Shown here: piece after piece, positions 42,921-52,711 of the stretch
Layout of the letters: every line of letters begins with the position of its first letter
How positions within the stretch are numbered: position 1 is the first letter of the stretch
NCBI RefSeq assembly: GCF_003234935.1
Contig: NZ_QKSB01000002.1
Span: forward strand, 516,583-580,582
Source: Putridiphycobacter roseus
GTDB taxonomy: Bacteria > Bacteroidota > Bacteroidia > Flavobacteriales_D > Crocinitomicaceae
Reading direction: 5' to 3'
DNA: 64,000 nucleotides
Translations under genes and position numbers: made by a program
The notes under the pieces: model-generated
What the model was told of the DNA's origin: nothing
Databases searched by the model: none
The model's input: the letters and a program-made list of their open reading frames with translations, nothing else

Positions 42921-43238
42921 ATGAAAAAATTAGGATTTATTGCCGTTGCGATCTTTGTGATGGCCAGTTGTGCAAAAACAACCAAAGCGGAATGGATGGT
43001 TTACGAAGAAACAGCATGTTTACCTTTCTGGACTGACGAGGATAGTCAATCTAAATCAAAAGATAATTTAGAACTATTTTTAAAGGCAGAAGGAATCATC
43101 CCATTAAAGATAAAAATAGAAGGGGAAAGAAACTTCTCTTGTGATGCCTGCGATTGTGAAACTGGCATTGACTACTTAGTACAAGTCGACGAAAGTCAGG
43201 CTGGACTAATGCTTTACTATGGCTTCAAAAGCAGATAA
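42921..43238 (+). CDS. Small Cys-rich lipoprotein, unknown
   Basis: The 105-residue product has a lipoprotein signal (FVMASCAKTT, lipobox Cys17). The mature part has a CDACDCETG motif near residues 74-82 (three Cys plus Asp), which could bind a metal or form disulfides, and ends in a beta-like segment. It is encoded alone and divergent from icmF. The family is not recognised. Confidence 0.68.
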   Translation: MKKLGFIAVAIFVMASCAKTTKAEWMVYEETACLPFWTDEDSQSKSKDNLELFLKAEGIIPLKIKIEGERNFSCDACDCETGIDYLVQVDESQAGLMLYYGFKSR

Positions 43239-43281
43239 AACAGTAGCAATCTGATCTTCAAAGACTAAACCACACCCAATA

Positions 43282-45660
43282 CTAAATCCGGTCTCCTTGA
43301 TTCGATTTAGATTCTTGAATGTTAGTCGGCGCTTTTAAACGACCAAACTTCATGAAGAACCCTAATTTAAAGGTGGTAAATTGATTTTGACTGGTGGAGT
43401 TATAAATATAATTACCCGAATAAGTTTCACTTGCGTATTTTGGTGGAATTATATTTCCAAGGTCGAAATACAATTGAAATTTATTGCCATTGAATTTTTT
43501 AGTGGCTCTTAAGCCCCAATTCACTACCACTTTATTAACAGATGTTGAACCACCCCATTTATTAACGTGAAAACGATTGGTGATGTCAAATGATTTTGGC
43601 AACTTAAAAGTTAAATAGGAATACAAACCATAAGTTAAATTGGTAAAAGTTTCACGTCCAAAAATTGGTGTAAAAGTATACTTCGCATAATTTACCCAAA
43701 CAGAATTCCAACCAGTCAACCATTTCAATTGAAAAGGGACACTTATACTACTGCTGAAGGTTTCTACTGCTTCCGCATTCCAAGGGGTTGTTTCCGTTAA
43801 AAAAGAATTATCCTTGATAAAAGAAACAGAACTCATTGGGTCTTTTTCGTGGGTATAACTCAACGACAAGTTGTATTTGTAAAACAAATCAAAATCTAAC
43901 CCAATGGTTTGCTGAATGGCTGGACGTAAAAAAGGATTGCCGTAATCGATTCTTAAACTATCGCTTTGTACCACAAATGGATCATAATTATCAAATTGAG
44001 GTCGGTCTATTCCTGCATCATAAGAAACAGTTACAGCCACCTTATCGCTCGCTTGATACATGATGCTCGCACTCGGAAACGGTATAATGTACAAGGAATC
44101 GATAAACTCTTTATTTAAAGACTTGCTAAAGCCATTTAAGTTGGTGTACTCTGTTCTCAAACCGGCCCTTGCACTAATTTTATCCCAATTCTTGGTCACC
44201 TCCACGAATACCGCTCCAATATTTTCAGTATAGTCATAGGCATTTGATTGTGTTTCATCAATTTCCCAATCTCCATTCACATCATTGAATCTATTCAAGC
44301 TTTTTCCATTGATCAAGGCACTGTAAGAAACCCCAACCCCCAACTCCCAACCTGTAGTATCGAAAATATGCTCATAATTCATTCTTAACTCTCCAATGTT
44401 TGGTATATCTTTTGAATCGTTTCTAATGGCATAGCTTGTCGTGTTATTGGTCGAAATGTTTTCAAAATTACTGATGGAAGCATTGTCAGAATTACTAATT
44501 TTATTGACGTAATTCAAATTAATTTCAAAATTACTTTTATTGGTATCCGTATCAACAGTATAATTGATGAATGCAGAATTATTTAACCAGGTCCATGCAT
44601 TTGTTGAGTTCGCAATTGAAGAGGTGGTAATTAAATCATTCTGTAAATAATTCATTGCTGAAGTGTTTACATTTTTACCATTACTTCCATAACCATTCAC
44701 CCCCATGGTAATTCTTTGTTTTTCATTCAAATTATAAGCGCCCTTCACATTGTAGTATTGCCAAGTATTCTGACTTTCAAATGAAGTCACCGAATTTAAC
44801 CCCCTATTAGAATCGTCTGTGGTAACACCATCTGTAGTTCCAAATCCATTTGAAGAATTATAATTCCCTCCGAGATAACCATTCAAGGAGAATTTCTTTT
44901 TCTTTAAGCTCAATCCAAGACTTAGTCCTGCCGTTGGTTTTAACTGTGTGTTTACCCCGCCAGAACCACTAACAGTCATATTATATCCTTCTAAGTGAAA
45001 GTTTTTAGTAAAGACTTCTATCACACCATTTCCACTTCCTTGCGCTTTATATTTAGCTGAAGGATTCGTAATGATTTCTATTTTCTCAATTTGATTTGCT
45101 GGAATAGCCTTTAATTCATCATTCGAAATAATAGCTTGTCTATCTACCAGAATTAATGGACTTCCACGTCCTATGATCTCTATATTTATGTCGTCAGGAG
45201 AAGTAATTTTAGGAGAAGCTTTGAGGACTTCAAATAAGTTAGTTAAAGTTTGAAGATTTGTCCCTTCCACATTTACAGTTACCCCATCCATAGTTCGGGT
45301 ATACATTTCCTTTGTGAAAACAACATCTACTGCTGCTAATTCTTTATTTTGTTCCGGAGTAACTATCCCTAGATTCACCAAGGTATCGTCGATTAATAGA
45401 TCAATAATTTTATCGGAATAACCCGGTAAAGTCAATTTTATAAAATAATTTGTTTTCCCTCCAGCATTAAACGAAAAATCAATTGCATTAGAGTCTAAAT
45501 ATGCTCCTTTTACAAAAAGGGAATCCGCAGTTCTAAATACGGCCACATTTGCCAACGGCAGAACATCTGCTTCAGCAAGCACAATACCTTTTACATGTAC
45601 TTTTTGGGAGAAAGATGAGATTGAAAATAAAAGAGCGAACAATAATAAAAAATTCTTCAT
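43282..45660 (-). CDS. Outer-membrane beta-barrel / TonB-receptor-like protein with N-terminal regulatory domain
   Basis: The 792-residue protein has a signal peptide (1-19, ending SFSQ). A carboxypeptidase-regulatory-like beta-sandwich follows (about 20-105), then a plug-like domain (about 110-215; GTNLQTLTNLFEVLKASP, PANQIEKIEIITNPSAKYKAQGSGNGVIEVF), and a long barrel (about 220-770). This is the OMP_b-brl_3 / SusC-like pattern of Bacteroidota. No TonB box or SusD partner is visible, so the substrate is unknown. Confidence 0.87.
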   Translation of the reverse strand: MKNFLLLFALLFSISSFSQKVHVKGIVLAEADVLPLANVAVFRTADSLFVKGAYLDSNAIDFSFNAGGKTNYFIKLTLPGYSDKIIDLLIDDTLVNLGIVTPEQNKELAAVDVVFTKEMYTRTMDGVTVNVEGTNLQTLTNLFEVLKASPKITSPDDINIEIIGRGSPLILVDRQAIISNDELKAIPANQIEKIEIITNPSAKYKAQGSGNGVIEVFTKNFHLEGYNMTVSGSGGVNTQLKPTAGLSLGLSLKKKKFSLNGYLGGNYNSSNGFGTTDGVTTDDSNRGLNSVTSFESQNTWQYYNVKGAYNLNEKQRITMGVNGYGSNGKNVNTSAMNYLQNDLITTSSIANSTNAWTWLNNSAFINYTVDTDTNKSNFEINLNYVNKISNSDNASISNFENISTNNTTSYAIRNDSKDIPNIGELRMNYEHIFDTTGWELGVGVSYSALINGKSLNRFNDVNGDWEIDETQSNAYDYTENIGAVFVEVTKNWDKISARAGLRTEYTNLNGFSKSLNKEFIDSLYIIPFPSASIMYQASDKVAVTVSYDAGIDRPQFDNYDPFVVQSDSLRIDYGNPFLRPAIQQTIGLDFDLFYKYNLSLSYTHEKDPMSSVSFIKDNSFLTETTPWNAEAVETFSSSISVPFQLKWLTGWNSVWVNYAKYTFTPIFGRETFTNLTYGLYSYLTFKLPKSFDITNRFHVNKWGGSTSVNKVVVNWGLRATKKFNGNKFQLYFDLGNIIPPKYASETYSGNYIYNSTSQNQFTTFKLGFFMKFGRLKAPTNIQESKSNQGDRI

Positions 45661-45858
45661 AAATATGAATAAACGTTATAATTTTGGATAAAGCTACTAA
45701 ATATACCCGACAATAATACTCAGTTTTCTTTATCATAAGCTGAAAATCAGGCATTGTTACCGCATAATTAACAATGTTTTACATACTTTACATTCAAATT
45801 ACATAAAAGAAGCCATTATTTTCTATAATTTAGGTCAAACAATAAAGCAGACAACATC

Positions 45859-46785
45859 ATGCCTAAAACCCACGTAAGCAAGAGTATTTTTATCGCAGCC
45901 GAACCCAATAAAGTTTATACATTAATCAACGACTTTTCACATTGGACTGCATGGTCGCCTTGGGCAATTTTAGAAACTGAAGCCAAAGTAAGTGTTGCTT
46001 CTGACGGGAAGTATTTTGAATGGGAAGGCAACAGGATCGGATCGGGTAACATGAAAATAACCAAAGAAAAGGGGCCACATAAAATATGGGCAGATTTGAC
46101 TTTTTTAAAACCGTTTAAATCGAAAGCTAAAATAGAATACACCTTAACGGAATCGGAAGGCGGTACACAAGTCACTTGGGAAATGTACAGCAGTTTACCA
46201 TTCTTCATGTTTTTCATGAAAGATATGATGCAAAAAATGATTGGAATGGACTTTGATCGTGGTTTAAAAATGCTAAAAGATTTAGTAGAAAACGGCAAAG
46301 TAAATTGCAAGCTAACACAAGAGAATAACCAGCTATTTGAAACAGTACATTACGTAGGTATTAAAGGCACAACCCCAATGACAGAAATGGGCTTAGACAT
46401 GTCTAAAAAAATTCCACAACTCAAAGACTACATCAAGGCAAATAACTTAGAAAGTAATGGTGAAATCATTTCCATATACCACAAGTGGGACATGAAAAAT
46501 CAAACTGCAACTTATACCTTAGCCGCAGTGGTAAAAACCTTACCACAAAATACAATTGGCCATATCATTTCAGGAACAATTCCTACCACCAAAGTCAACA
46601 AAGTAATCCACACTGGTGATTACGACCACCTAGGCAACGCTTGGACCATGCAAATGATGATGCAAAGAAATAAAGAATTCAAACAGAATAAAAAAATGGA
46701 TCCTTTTGAAGTTTATAAAAATTCTCCTTTCCATACACCAAGCGAAGAATTAATAACTGAAGTCATGTTTCCTACCTTGGACTAG
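45859..46785 (+). CDS. SRPBCC domain protein fused to a GyrI-like effector-binding domain
   Basis: The 308-residue protein joins a START/SRPBCC polyketide-cyclase-type domain (about 1-145; INDFSHWTAWSPWAILE and GTQVTWEMYSSLPFFM) to a GyrI-like/AraC effector-binding domain (about 150-305). It has no signal peptide or DNA-binding domain. The usual guess is binding of a small hydrophobic ligand. It converges with the DinB gene, and their stop codons overlap by 4 bases. Confidence 0.8.
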   Translation: MPKTHVSKSIFIAAEPNKVYTLINDFSHWTAWSPWAILETEAKVSVASDGKYFEWEGNRIGSGNMKITKEKGPHKIWADLTFLKPFKSKAKIEYTLTESEGGTQVTWEMYSSLPFFMFFMKDMMQKMIGMDFDRGLKMLKDLVENGKVNCKLTQENNQLFETVHYVGIKGTTPMTEMGLDMSKKIPQLKDYIKANNLESNGEIISIYHKWDMKNQTATYTLAAVVKTLPQNTIGHIISGTIPTTKVNKVIHTGDYDHLGNAWTMQMMMQRNKEFKQNKKMDPFEVYKNSPFHTPSEELITEVMFPTLD

Positions 46786-47246
46786 GCAGCAGAAACTACT
46801 CTTTTCAAAGCCATGATGTATCCTATGTGTAATCCTTCGTGAATATTATTAAAACGGACCGCATCCTCTACACTTTTCAAAGTAATTCCAAAGCTGGTTG
46901 GGTACTCCTTGTAGTTTTTGAAAATTGCTTTTGTTAAATCAACATCCAACTGCAAAGGCAACTGCTTGTATAACGTCAATACTTGCTCCCATTCTTGCTC
47001 TGAATAGCTTGCTTTAGGTTGAGATCCCTTTTTAAATCCCTCTACTAATTCATCAGAAATACTCATGGGTAATGCCGCCAATTTATAACACAACAGTTGC
47101 TGTGTTACAACCATATGGGCAACATTCCAAAAAATTGAATTATTAAAACCTTGGGGTATCTTGCAAATGTCTTCAAATGAAACACCTTCAATAACCCTTA
47201 AACAATTTTTTCTTGTCTCCAATAAATTTGCTACTGCTACTTGCAT
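46782..47246 (-). CDS. DinB-like four-helix metal-binding protein
   Basis: The 154-residue protein has the DinB/YfiT four-helix layout with candidate metal-binding His in NSIFWNVAHMVVTQQ (about 36-50) and in NNIHEGLHIGYIMALK (about 134-148). Family members include bacillithiol transferases and others of unknown role. Its ATG overlaps the stop codon of the peptidase gene upstream by one base (TAATG), so it is the second gene of that operon. Confidence 0.85.
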   Translation of the reverse strand: MQVAVANLLETRKNCLRVIEGVSFEDICKIPQGFNNSIFWNVAHMVVTQQLLCYKLAALPMSISDELVEGFKKGSQPKASYSEQEWEQVLTLYKQLPLQLDVDLTKAIFKNYKEYPTSFGITLKSVEDAVRFNNIHEGLHIGYIMALKRVVSAA

Positions 47247-49087
47247 TATTTTTTCACTTTTGGAAAAACGTTATCCGTTCTATCCGTATCTGCCATTCTC
47301 ATACTGGCATCAATCTCTACCTTTTCAATTTCTTTTTCCTTCACATCAACACATAAAGTAAAAGTAGGATTAGTCCATGCCCAGTCTTCACTGACTACCA
47401 TTAAACCAGGAACACTTGTATCGGTTTTTTCGCCACGCATAATTTGCAATGGCACATTATAAACCTTCAGGCCACCATCTTTTAAAGTAACGGTAATATC
47501 AAGCGGCATTGGCATCTCACCAATTCTCTTTAATTCTATAGCCGTAGAATTTCTATCTTTTTTATCCACATCTACAATGGCGTAATTGATAGAATTCGTC
47601 GTCCCGATAAATTGTTCAAAATACCAATCCAATTCAAGACCTGACTCTTTTTCCATGATCCGTTTAAAATCATCTGGTGTAGGGTGCTTAAATTTCCATT
47701 CGTTATAGTAACGCATCATTCCACTCATGAATGCTTGGTGACCTACAATGTAATCCATTTGATCTAAAAACACAGCGCCTTTGCTATACACTGAAATTCC
47801 ATAAACCATATTTTTTTTGTAATGATCGGCATGTGTTGTCAATGGCTCTTGCTCTTTTTCAACCACTGTCGCCAAGTAAACATACCCTTTTTGAGACCTA
47901 ATATTTGGGTTCACCGGATTTGTTCCGTAAATATGAGACAAGGTTAAGTTTTGAACATAAGTTGTAAAACCTTCATCCATCCAAGGATATTTCGATTCAT
48001 CTGTCGCCATCATTCCCTGGTACCAACTGTGAATACTTTCGTGTACAATTACACTCACTAAAGCTTTAAAACTACCATGAGCAGTTATTAAAGTCGCCAT
48101 TGGATATTCCATACCGCCATCTCCACCTTGGATAATGGAATAATCAGAATAAGCGTACTCACCAAAGTTTGCGTTTACAAATTCAAAAGACTTGACGGTA
48201 TAATCTTGTACATTTTTCCAATTTTCAATTAAACTATCTACTTGATAGAAAAAGTGAATTTTTGTCCCATTGTTCAACATTTTTATATCGTGTACGTAAT
48301 CTGGATCTGCAGCCCAAGCAAAATCATGTACATTTTCCGCTTTAAAGTGCCATCTTAATTTACCATTTTCAGTTGGCTCTGGCGTCACATCTTCAGTTGC
48401 ATATCCTTTTCCAATATCTCCAGGATTTTGTAAAACACCTGTACCACCAATAGTATACTTATTATCCATATGAATGGTCACGTCAAAATCACCCCACACA
48501 CCGTGAAATTCACGACCAACATAAGGATTAGCATGCCATCCTTCCTTGTCATACTCACTCATTTTTGGATACCATTGCGTCATTGAATAATCAATACCTT
48601 CCATGTTATTCCTTCCACTTCTTCTAATTTGAACGGGAACCTGTGCTTGAAAAACCATATCAAAAGTAACAGTTTCACCAGCTTTGATTGGCTTTGGCAA
48701 GTTTACCTCTAAAATGGTACCTACTGTTTTAAATGTGGTAGGTATTCCATCCATTGTTAAACTTACAATATTTTGATACCCAATTTCATTTGGTTTTAAT
48801 TTTGAAATCCTGTCCCCAACTCTCTTATCTGGATCAGGAATATTTCGCGAACGAACATCCATCATACTTCCAGGTTGGAACGCATTGAAATACAAATGAT
48901 AAAATACTTTATCTAAATCATCTGGTGAATTATTGGTGTATTTCAGTTTTTGAATCCCTTTAAACTGATGATTTTCATGGTTAAAATCAATATCCATGGT
49001 ATAATCAACTGCTTGTTGCCAATAATCTTGGGCATTTGCTATGCCGGTAAAACAAAGTAGCGTAATGAATAGAAAAGTATATTTCAT
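47246..49087 (-). CDS. M1 family zinc metallopeptidase, exported
   Basis: The start at 49087 (MKYTFLFITLLCFTGIANAQ) gives 613 residues with a signal peptide; the longer frame from 49111 starts inside the -7 box. M1 landmarks: the substrate loop GGDGGMEYPMATL, zinc site HESIHSWYQG (HExxH) and the third ligand in WMDEGFTTYV. The N-terminal domain (about 20-240) is beta-rich as in aminopeptidase N-like proteins. It is probably periplasmic or surface aminopeptidase. There is no T9SS domain at the C-terminus. Confidence 0.92.
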   Translation of the reverse strand: MKYTFLFITLLCFTGIANAQDYWQQAVDYTMDIDFNHENHQFKGIQKLKYTNNSPDDLDKVFYHLYFNAFQPGSMMDVRSRNIPDPDKRVGDRISKLKPNEIGYQNIVSLTMDGIPTTFKTVGTILEVNLPKPIKAGETVTFDMVFQAQVPVQIRRSGRNNMEGIDYSMTQWYPKMSEYDKEGWHANPYVGREFHGVWGDFDVTIHMDNKYTIGGTGVLQNPGDIGKGYATEDVTPEPTENGKLRWHFKAENVHDFAWAADPDYVHDIKMLNNGTKIHFFYQVDSLIENWKNVQDYTVKSFEFVNANFGEYAYSDYSIIQGGDGGMEYPMATLITAHGSFKALVSVIVHESIHSWYQGMMATDESKYPWMDEGFTTYVQNLTLSHIYGTNPVNPNIRSQKGYVYLATVVEKEQEPLTTHADHYKKNMVYGISVYSKGAVFLDQMDYIVGHQAFMSGMMRYYNEWKFKHPTPDDFKRIMEKESGLELDWYFEQFIGTTNSINYAIVDVDKKDRNSTAIELKRIGEMPMPLDITVTLKDGGLKVYNVPLQIMRGEKTDTSVPGLMVVSEDWAWTNPTFTLCVDVKEKEIEKVEIDASMRMADTDRTDNVFPKVKK

Positions 49088-49108
49088 AATGTTTAATTCT
49101 GTTATTTT

Positions 49109-49138
49109 CAAAGATAAGGTTTAATTAAAATTTCCCAA
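49109..49138 (-). promoter_or_regulatory. Complete Bacteroidota promoter (TTG - 19 - TATCTTTG) for the M1 peptidase
   Basis: On the minus strand, TTG at 49138-49136 and TATCTTTG at 49116-49109 are 19 bases apart. Transcription would start near 49102. It overlaps the 3' end of the RsmI-like gene (stop codon at 49125). Confidence 0.7.
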
Positions 49139-49832
49139 GTATAAATACACAAGGGGCTTTATCAAATGATAAGTTTTTAGATTTCCAGTCTTGCACTGTT
49201 TTGGTGACAATATATTCTTTATCACCAGTTATATCCAGAGCCACTGTCAATTGTAATTCTGGTGCAGCATGCTTTAGCAACGCGTCAAACATCACTTGAT
49301 TACGATATGGTGTTTCAATAAAAATTTGCGCAAAGCCCGTTCGGAATATCACTTGACTCAACTGCTTGATACTATTTGTTCTTTCACTTTCATTTTTCGG
49401 TAAATAACCATGAAAAGTAAAACCTTGCCCGTTTAATCCACTTGTCGCCAAAGCTAAAAATAAAGAGCTAGGTCCAATCAGCGGGATCACTTTAATGCCA
49501 TTTTTATGTGCCATTTGCACGACACCATTGCCAGGATCAGCAATACCTGGATAACCAGCCTCCGACATCACACCTACATTAATACCGTTTTCTAGATGGG
49601 TCAAAACGGTTTGGGTAAACTCGTAGTTGTTGTGTTTATTCAATTCATAAAAAAAAGCATCATCAATTGGAAAAGTACGATCAATTTTTCTTAAAAACTG
49701 CCTTGCCGTTTTCGTCTTTTCCACCACAAAATGTCGTAAATCTTTAGCGACATCCATAGTAGACTGTGCCAAAGTATTTTCTGGCGGTCCAACACTTATA
49801 GGTATAGGAATGACAAACAAACGCCCCTTCAT
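49125..49832 (-). CDS. RsmI-like SAM-dependent (tetrapyrrole-methylase fold) methyltransferase
   Basis: The 235-residue protein has the fold of RsmI, with VMSEAGYPGIADPGNGVVQ (about 89-107), LIGPSSLFLALATSGLNGQGFTFHGYLP (about 117-144) and IFIETPYRNQVMFDALL. RsmI 2'-O-methylates C1402 of 16S rRNA. This copy is shorter than E. coli RsmI (about 286 residues) and belongs to a shorter Bacteroidota group, so its exact target is uncertain. It abuts the phosphatase gene with no spacer (stop codon directly before the ATG). Confidence 0.83.
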   Translation of the reverse strand: MKGRLFVIPIPISVGPPENTLAQSTMDVAKDLRHFVVEKTKTARQFLRKIDRTFPIDDAFFYELNKHNNYEFTQTVLTHLENGINVGVMSEAGYPGIADPGNGVVQMAHKNGIKVIPLIGPSSLFLALATSGLNGQGFTFHGYLPKNESERTNSIKQLSQVIFRTGFAQIFIETPYRNQVMFDALLKHAAPELQLTVALDITGDKEYIVTKTVQDWKSKNLSFDKAPCVFILGKF

Positions 49833-50288
49833 TTATTGAAAGTTTTCAACAATTTTATCCGTCGCTTTATCCAACAGATCAAACACCAATCCAAAACCTG
49901 ACTCGCCACCAAAATATGGATCAGGCACCTGTGCATTTTCACCAGGATGTGTTTCGTTTAAGATTAGCTTAATTTTTGCTTTTTCTTCAGGTGAGCTAGC
50001 AAGATCAGCAATATTCGAAAAATTCGAGTTATCCATTACGTAAATCAAGTCATATTTTTTAAAGTCTTTTTTCTTAAACTTTCTCGACCTTAAGTCACTG
50101 ATATCAACCCCTTTTTGAATTGCCGTTCTTTGCATTCTTCTATCGGGCGCCTCCCCAATATGCTGTCCTGAAGTCCCTGCAGAATCCACCCACATCTTTA
50201 AGTTGTCCCGTTTTATTTTATCACGTAATATGCCTTCCGCCATTGGAGAACGACAAATATTACCTAAACAAACCATTAAAATTTTCAT
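49833..50288 (-). CDS. Low-molecular-weight protein-tyrosine phosphatase
   Basis: The start at 50288 (MKILMVCLGNICRSP) gives 151 residues; the frame is open to 50312, but the ATG at 50288 puts the catalytic loop where the family has it. The P-loop is CLGNICRS (C-x5-R-S, Cys7) and the general acid is the Asp in VPDPYFGG near residue 118. It hydrolyses phosphotyrosine on proteins or a related small substrate. It leads the RsmI-like gene in a two-gene unit downstream of dnaA, separated from it by a terminator. Confidence 0.92.
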   Translation of the reverse strand: MKILMVCLGNICRSPMAEGILRDKIKRDNLKMWVDSAGTSGQHIGEAPDRRMQRTAIQKGVDISDLRSRKFKKKDFKKYDLIYVMDNSNFSNIADLASSPEEKAKIKLILNETHPGENAQVPDPYFGGESGFGLVFDLLDKATDKIVENFQ

Positions 50289-50312
50289 AATTTTTAAAAT
50301 TAATCCTGACAC

Positions 50313-50343
50313 AAAAAAAGTCCCTGTTTAAAACAGAGACTTT
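50313..50343 (-). terminator. Intrinsic terminator of dnaA
   Basis: Imperfect stem AAAGTCCCTGTTT / AAACAGAGACTTT (one C-A mismatch), followed on the minus strand by a seven-T run. Confidence 0.85.
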
Positions 50344-50352
50344 GAATATTTT

Positions 50353-51792
50353 TTAATTTACTGCTAGTTTCTTTTCTAAATCGTCCAGATAACCCCTAAA
50401 CTGTTTATCCGTTTCTGCTAAGTTATTAACAGTTCTGCAGGCGTGTAACACTGTTGCGTGATCCTTACCACCACATTGCGCACCAATACTAGCCAACGAC
50501 CACTTAGTCATCTTTTTAGCGAAGAACATTGCAATTTGACGGGCCTGAACCACTTCACGTTTACGTGTTTTAGATTTCAATAACTCAATAGGCAAATTAA
50601 AGTAATCACAAACTATTTTATGAATGTAATCCATTGATATTTCACGTGCTGTGTTTTTCACAAACTTATCAATCATCTTTTTAGCCAATTCAATATTGAT
50701 TGATTTTTTATTTAAGGTTGCTTGCGCAATCAAAGAAGTCAAAGCCCCTTCCATTTCTCTAATATTGGTATTGATACTGTAAGCTAAGTATTCCAATACA
50801 TCTTCTGGTAAATCTAATCCATTACCATAAATCTTCTTTTGCAAAATTGCAATACGTGTCTCTAATCCAGGAGCTTGAACATCTGCCGATAATCCCCATT
50901 TGAAACGAGACAATAATCTTTGTTCTACGCCTTTCATTTCAACAGGTGGCTTATCGGAAGTCAATACAATTTGTTTTCCTGTTTGGTGTAAATGATTGAA
51001 AATATAGAAGAAAGCATCTTGTGTTTTCTCTTTACCAGCAAAGAACTGTACATCATCTACAATTAAAACATCCATTAATTTGTAAAAGTTTACAAAATCA
51101 TTGGTTGTATTATTTTTAATAGAATCTACAAATTGACGAGTAAACATCTCAGCACTAACATACAATACTGTTTTGTTTGGGAATTGATTTTTAATACCAA
51201 TACCAATTGCATGCGCCAAGTGAGTTTTACCTAGACCAACACCACCGTAAATTAATAATGGGTTAAAGGCTGTTCCACCAGGCTTATTTGCTACTGCAAA
51301 ACCAGCACTTCTAGCCAAACGGTTACAATCCCCCTCTACGAAATTATCAAAAGAATAAGTTGGATTCAAATTAGAGTCTACGCTTACTTTCTTTAATCCA
51401 GGAATAATAAAAGGATTTTTAATGTGATTCTCTTCAGTATTCAACGGCATACTTACCGGTGAATTTGACAAGCTTTTTTTATCGTTTGTAGGAAGGTTTA
51501 CGGTATAAGGCGCCTTTTTGCTATTGGAGTTTCTATCCATAATGATAGAATACTCTAATTTCGCTTCAGCCCCAATTTCTTTTTTAATGACTTTTTTTAA
51601 CAAATCAATATAGTGTTCTTCTAACCATTCGTAAAAAAAGTGAGAAGGCACTTGTATAGTCAAAACACTATCTTTCAATCTAATAGGAACGATAGGTTCA
51701 AACCACGTTTTGAAGCTTTGTAAGGATACATTGTCTTTAATGATGTCTAGACAATTTCTCCAAACTGACTCGTGGTTTTTTTTATTACTCAT
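50353..51792 (-). CDS. dnaA: Chromosomal replication initiator DnaA
   Basis: The 479-residue protein has all four domains: domain I (1-85, ending with EYSIIMD), a linker with a KNPFIIPG segment, the AAA+ domain (about 145-355) with Walker A GGVGLGKTHL and Walker B VLIVDDVQFF, and DNA-binding domain IV (about 385-479) with signature CGGKDHATVLHACRTV. It opens the origin and also acts as a transcription factor. No consensus DnaA boxes were found in the upstream spacer. Confidence 0.98.
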   Translation of the reverse strand: MSNKKNHESVWRNCLDIIKDNVSLQSFKTWFEPIVPIRLKDSVLTIQVPSHFFYEWLEEHYIDLLKKVIKKEIGAEAKLEYSIIMDRNSNSKKAPYTVNLPTNDKKSLSNSPVSMPLNTEENHIKNPFIIPGLKKVSVDSNLNPTYSFDNFVEGDCNRLARSAGFAVANKPGGTAFNPLLIYGGVGLGKTHLAHAIGIGIKNQFPNKTVLYVSAEMFTRQFVDSIKNNTTNDFVNFYKLMDVLIVDDVQFFAGKEKTQDAFFYIFNHLHQTGKQIVLTSDKPPVEMKGVEQRLLSRFKWGLSADVQAPGLETRIAILQKKIYGNGLDLPEDVLEYLAYSINTNIREMEGALTSLIAQATLNKKSINIELAKKMIDKFVKNTAREISMDYIHKIVCDYFNLPIELLKSKTRKREVVQARQIAMFFAKKMTKWSLASIGAQCGGKDHATVLHACRTVNNLAETDKQFRGYLDDLEKKLAVN

Positions 51793-51836
51793 GTTTATAT
51801 ATGGGTTTCGAAAATTATTATTCCTTTGTATTAACG

Positions 51837-51867
51837 CAAAATTACCCTTCCGTTAATAACAAGACAA
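51837..51867 (-). promoter_or_regulatory. Complete Bacteroidota promoter (TTG - 20 - TAATTTTG) for dnaA
   Basis: On the minus strand, TTG at 51867-51865 and TAATTTTG at 51844-51837 are 20 bases apart, the consensus spacing. Transcription would start near 51830, giving a leader of about 38 bases. Confidence 0.78.
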
Positions 51868-52016
51868 ATATTCAAATAAAAAAGTTCATAAAAAAATGAA
51901 TTTGGTATTGTTTTTTAACTTTTTTTTACTTCTAATGAAAAAGATTTTTTATTTAATTTTTATCGTTACTTATTGAAAAATAATCCTATTTTAATACAAT
52001 TTTTTAAACGTTTATT

Positions 52017-52424
52017 ATGTACACCTACCAAACCGAAACCCGCATTAGATATGGAGAAACAGACCAAATGGGCTACTGTTACTACGGAAATTACGCCTTA
52101 TTCTTAGAAGTCGGCCGAGTAGAAGCTTTACGTAACTTAGGTATCACATATAAGTCACTCGAAAACACCGAAATTCTACTCCCAGTACTAGAGTTAAACA
52201 TTAAGTATTTTAAGCCTGCTTTTTACGACGATTTGATCACCATCAAAACAACGATTGCTGCAATGCCAAATGTTAAAATATTTTTTGACTATGAAATTTA
52301 TAACGAAAAAAAAGAACTACTGACAAAAGCATCTACAACACTTGTCTTTGTTTCCAAACCCACTATGCGTCCAACGAAGTGCCCTGAAAATTTAATTGAA
52401 AAACTAAAACCTTATTTTGATTAA
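52017..52424 (+). CDS. Acyl-CoA thioesterase, 4HBT / YbgC-like
   Basis: The 135-residue hot-dog-fold protein has the 4HBT motif RYGETDQMGYCYYGNYALFLEVGR (about 10-33) with the catalytic Asp in ETDQMG. YbgC-like proteins hydrolyse short acyl-CoAs or malonyl-type thioesters. It is transcribed away from dnaA and converges with a lipoprotein gene, with stop codons sharing bases (TTAA). Confidence 0.9.
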   Translation: MYTYQTETRIRYGETDQMGYCYYGNYALFLEVGRVEALRNLGITYKSLENTEILLPVLELNIKYFKPAFYDDLITIKTTIAAMPNVKIFFDYEIYNEKKELLTKASTTLVFVSKPTMRPTKCPENLIEKLKPYFD

Positions 52425-52711
52425 CTATCAATACAAGTATATACAAAATCTTGTTTATCTGTATTTATCTCTTCTAGCGCATAGGCGTCTTCAATGGAAA
52501 ATTCTTCACTGCTCTTTACACACTCCTCGTCAAAGGTCACACCATCATCATCTACAACATAACCAGTTAAAGTGGTATCTGTAATCACTTCCCCGTTCAC
52601 GGTCTGCACGGTTTCCACATAGGTGTAAGTGTAAGAACATGTTTTACATTTTTGACAACTACTCATCCAAAATAAGGCGATAAATATAACACTTAAAAGA
52701 ATTCTTCTCAT
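52421..52711 (-). CDS. Small lipoprotein, unknown
   Basis: The start at 52711 (MRRILLSVIFIALFWMSSC) gives 96 residues with a lipobox Cys19; the frame extends to 52759 but the extra residues disturb the signal and overlap the promoter. CQKCKTCSYTYTY has three Cys near the anchor, then Thr/Asp-rich sequence and two more Cys towards the end. The family is not recognised. It has its own -7 box and converges with the thioesterase gene. Confidence 0.65.
   Translation of the reverse strand: MRRILLSVIFIALFWMSSCQKCKTCSYTYTYVETVQTVNGEVITDTTLTGYVVDDDGVTFDEECVKSSEEFSIEDAYALEEINTDKQDFVYTCIDS

Noticed and set aside
51793..52016. Replication origin upstream of dnaA
   Set aside because: The spacer is AT-rich, but I found no TTATCCACA-type DnaA boxes on either strand. 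It holds the dnaA promoter; origin function is not supported.
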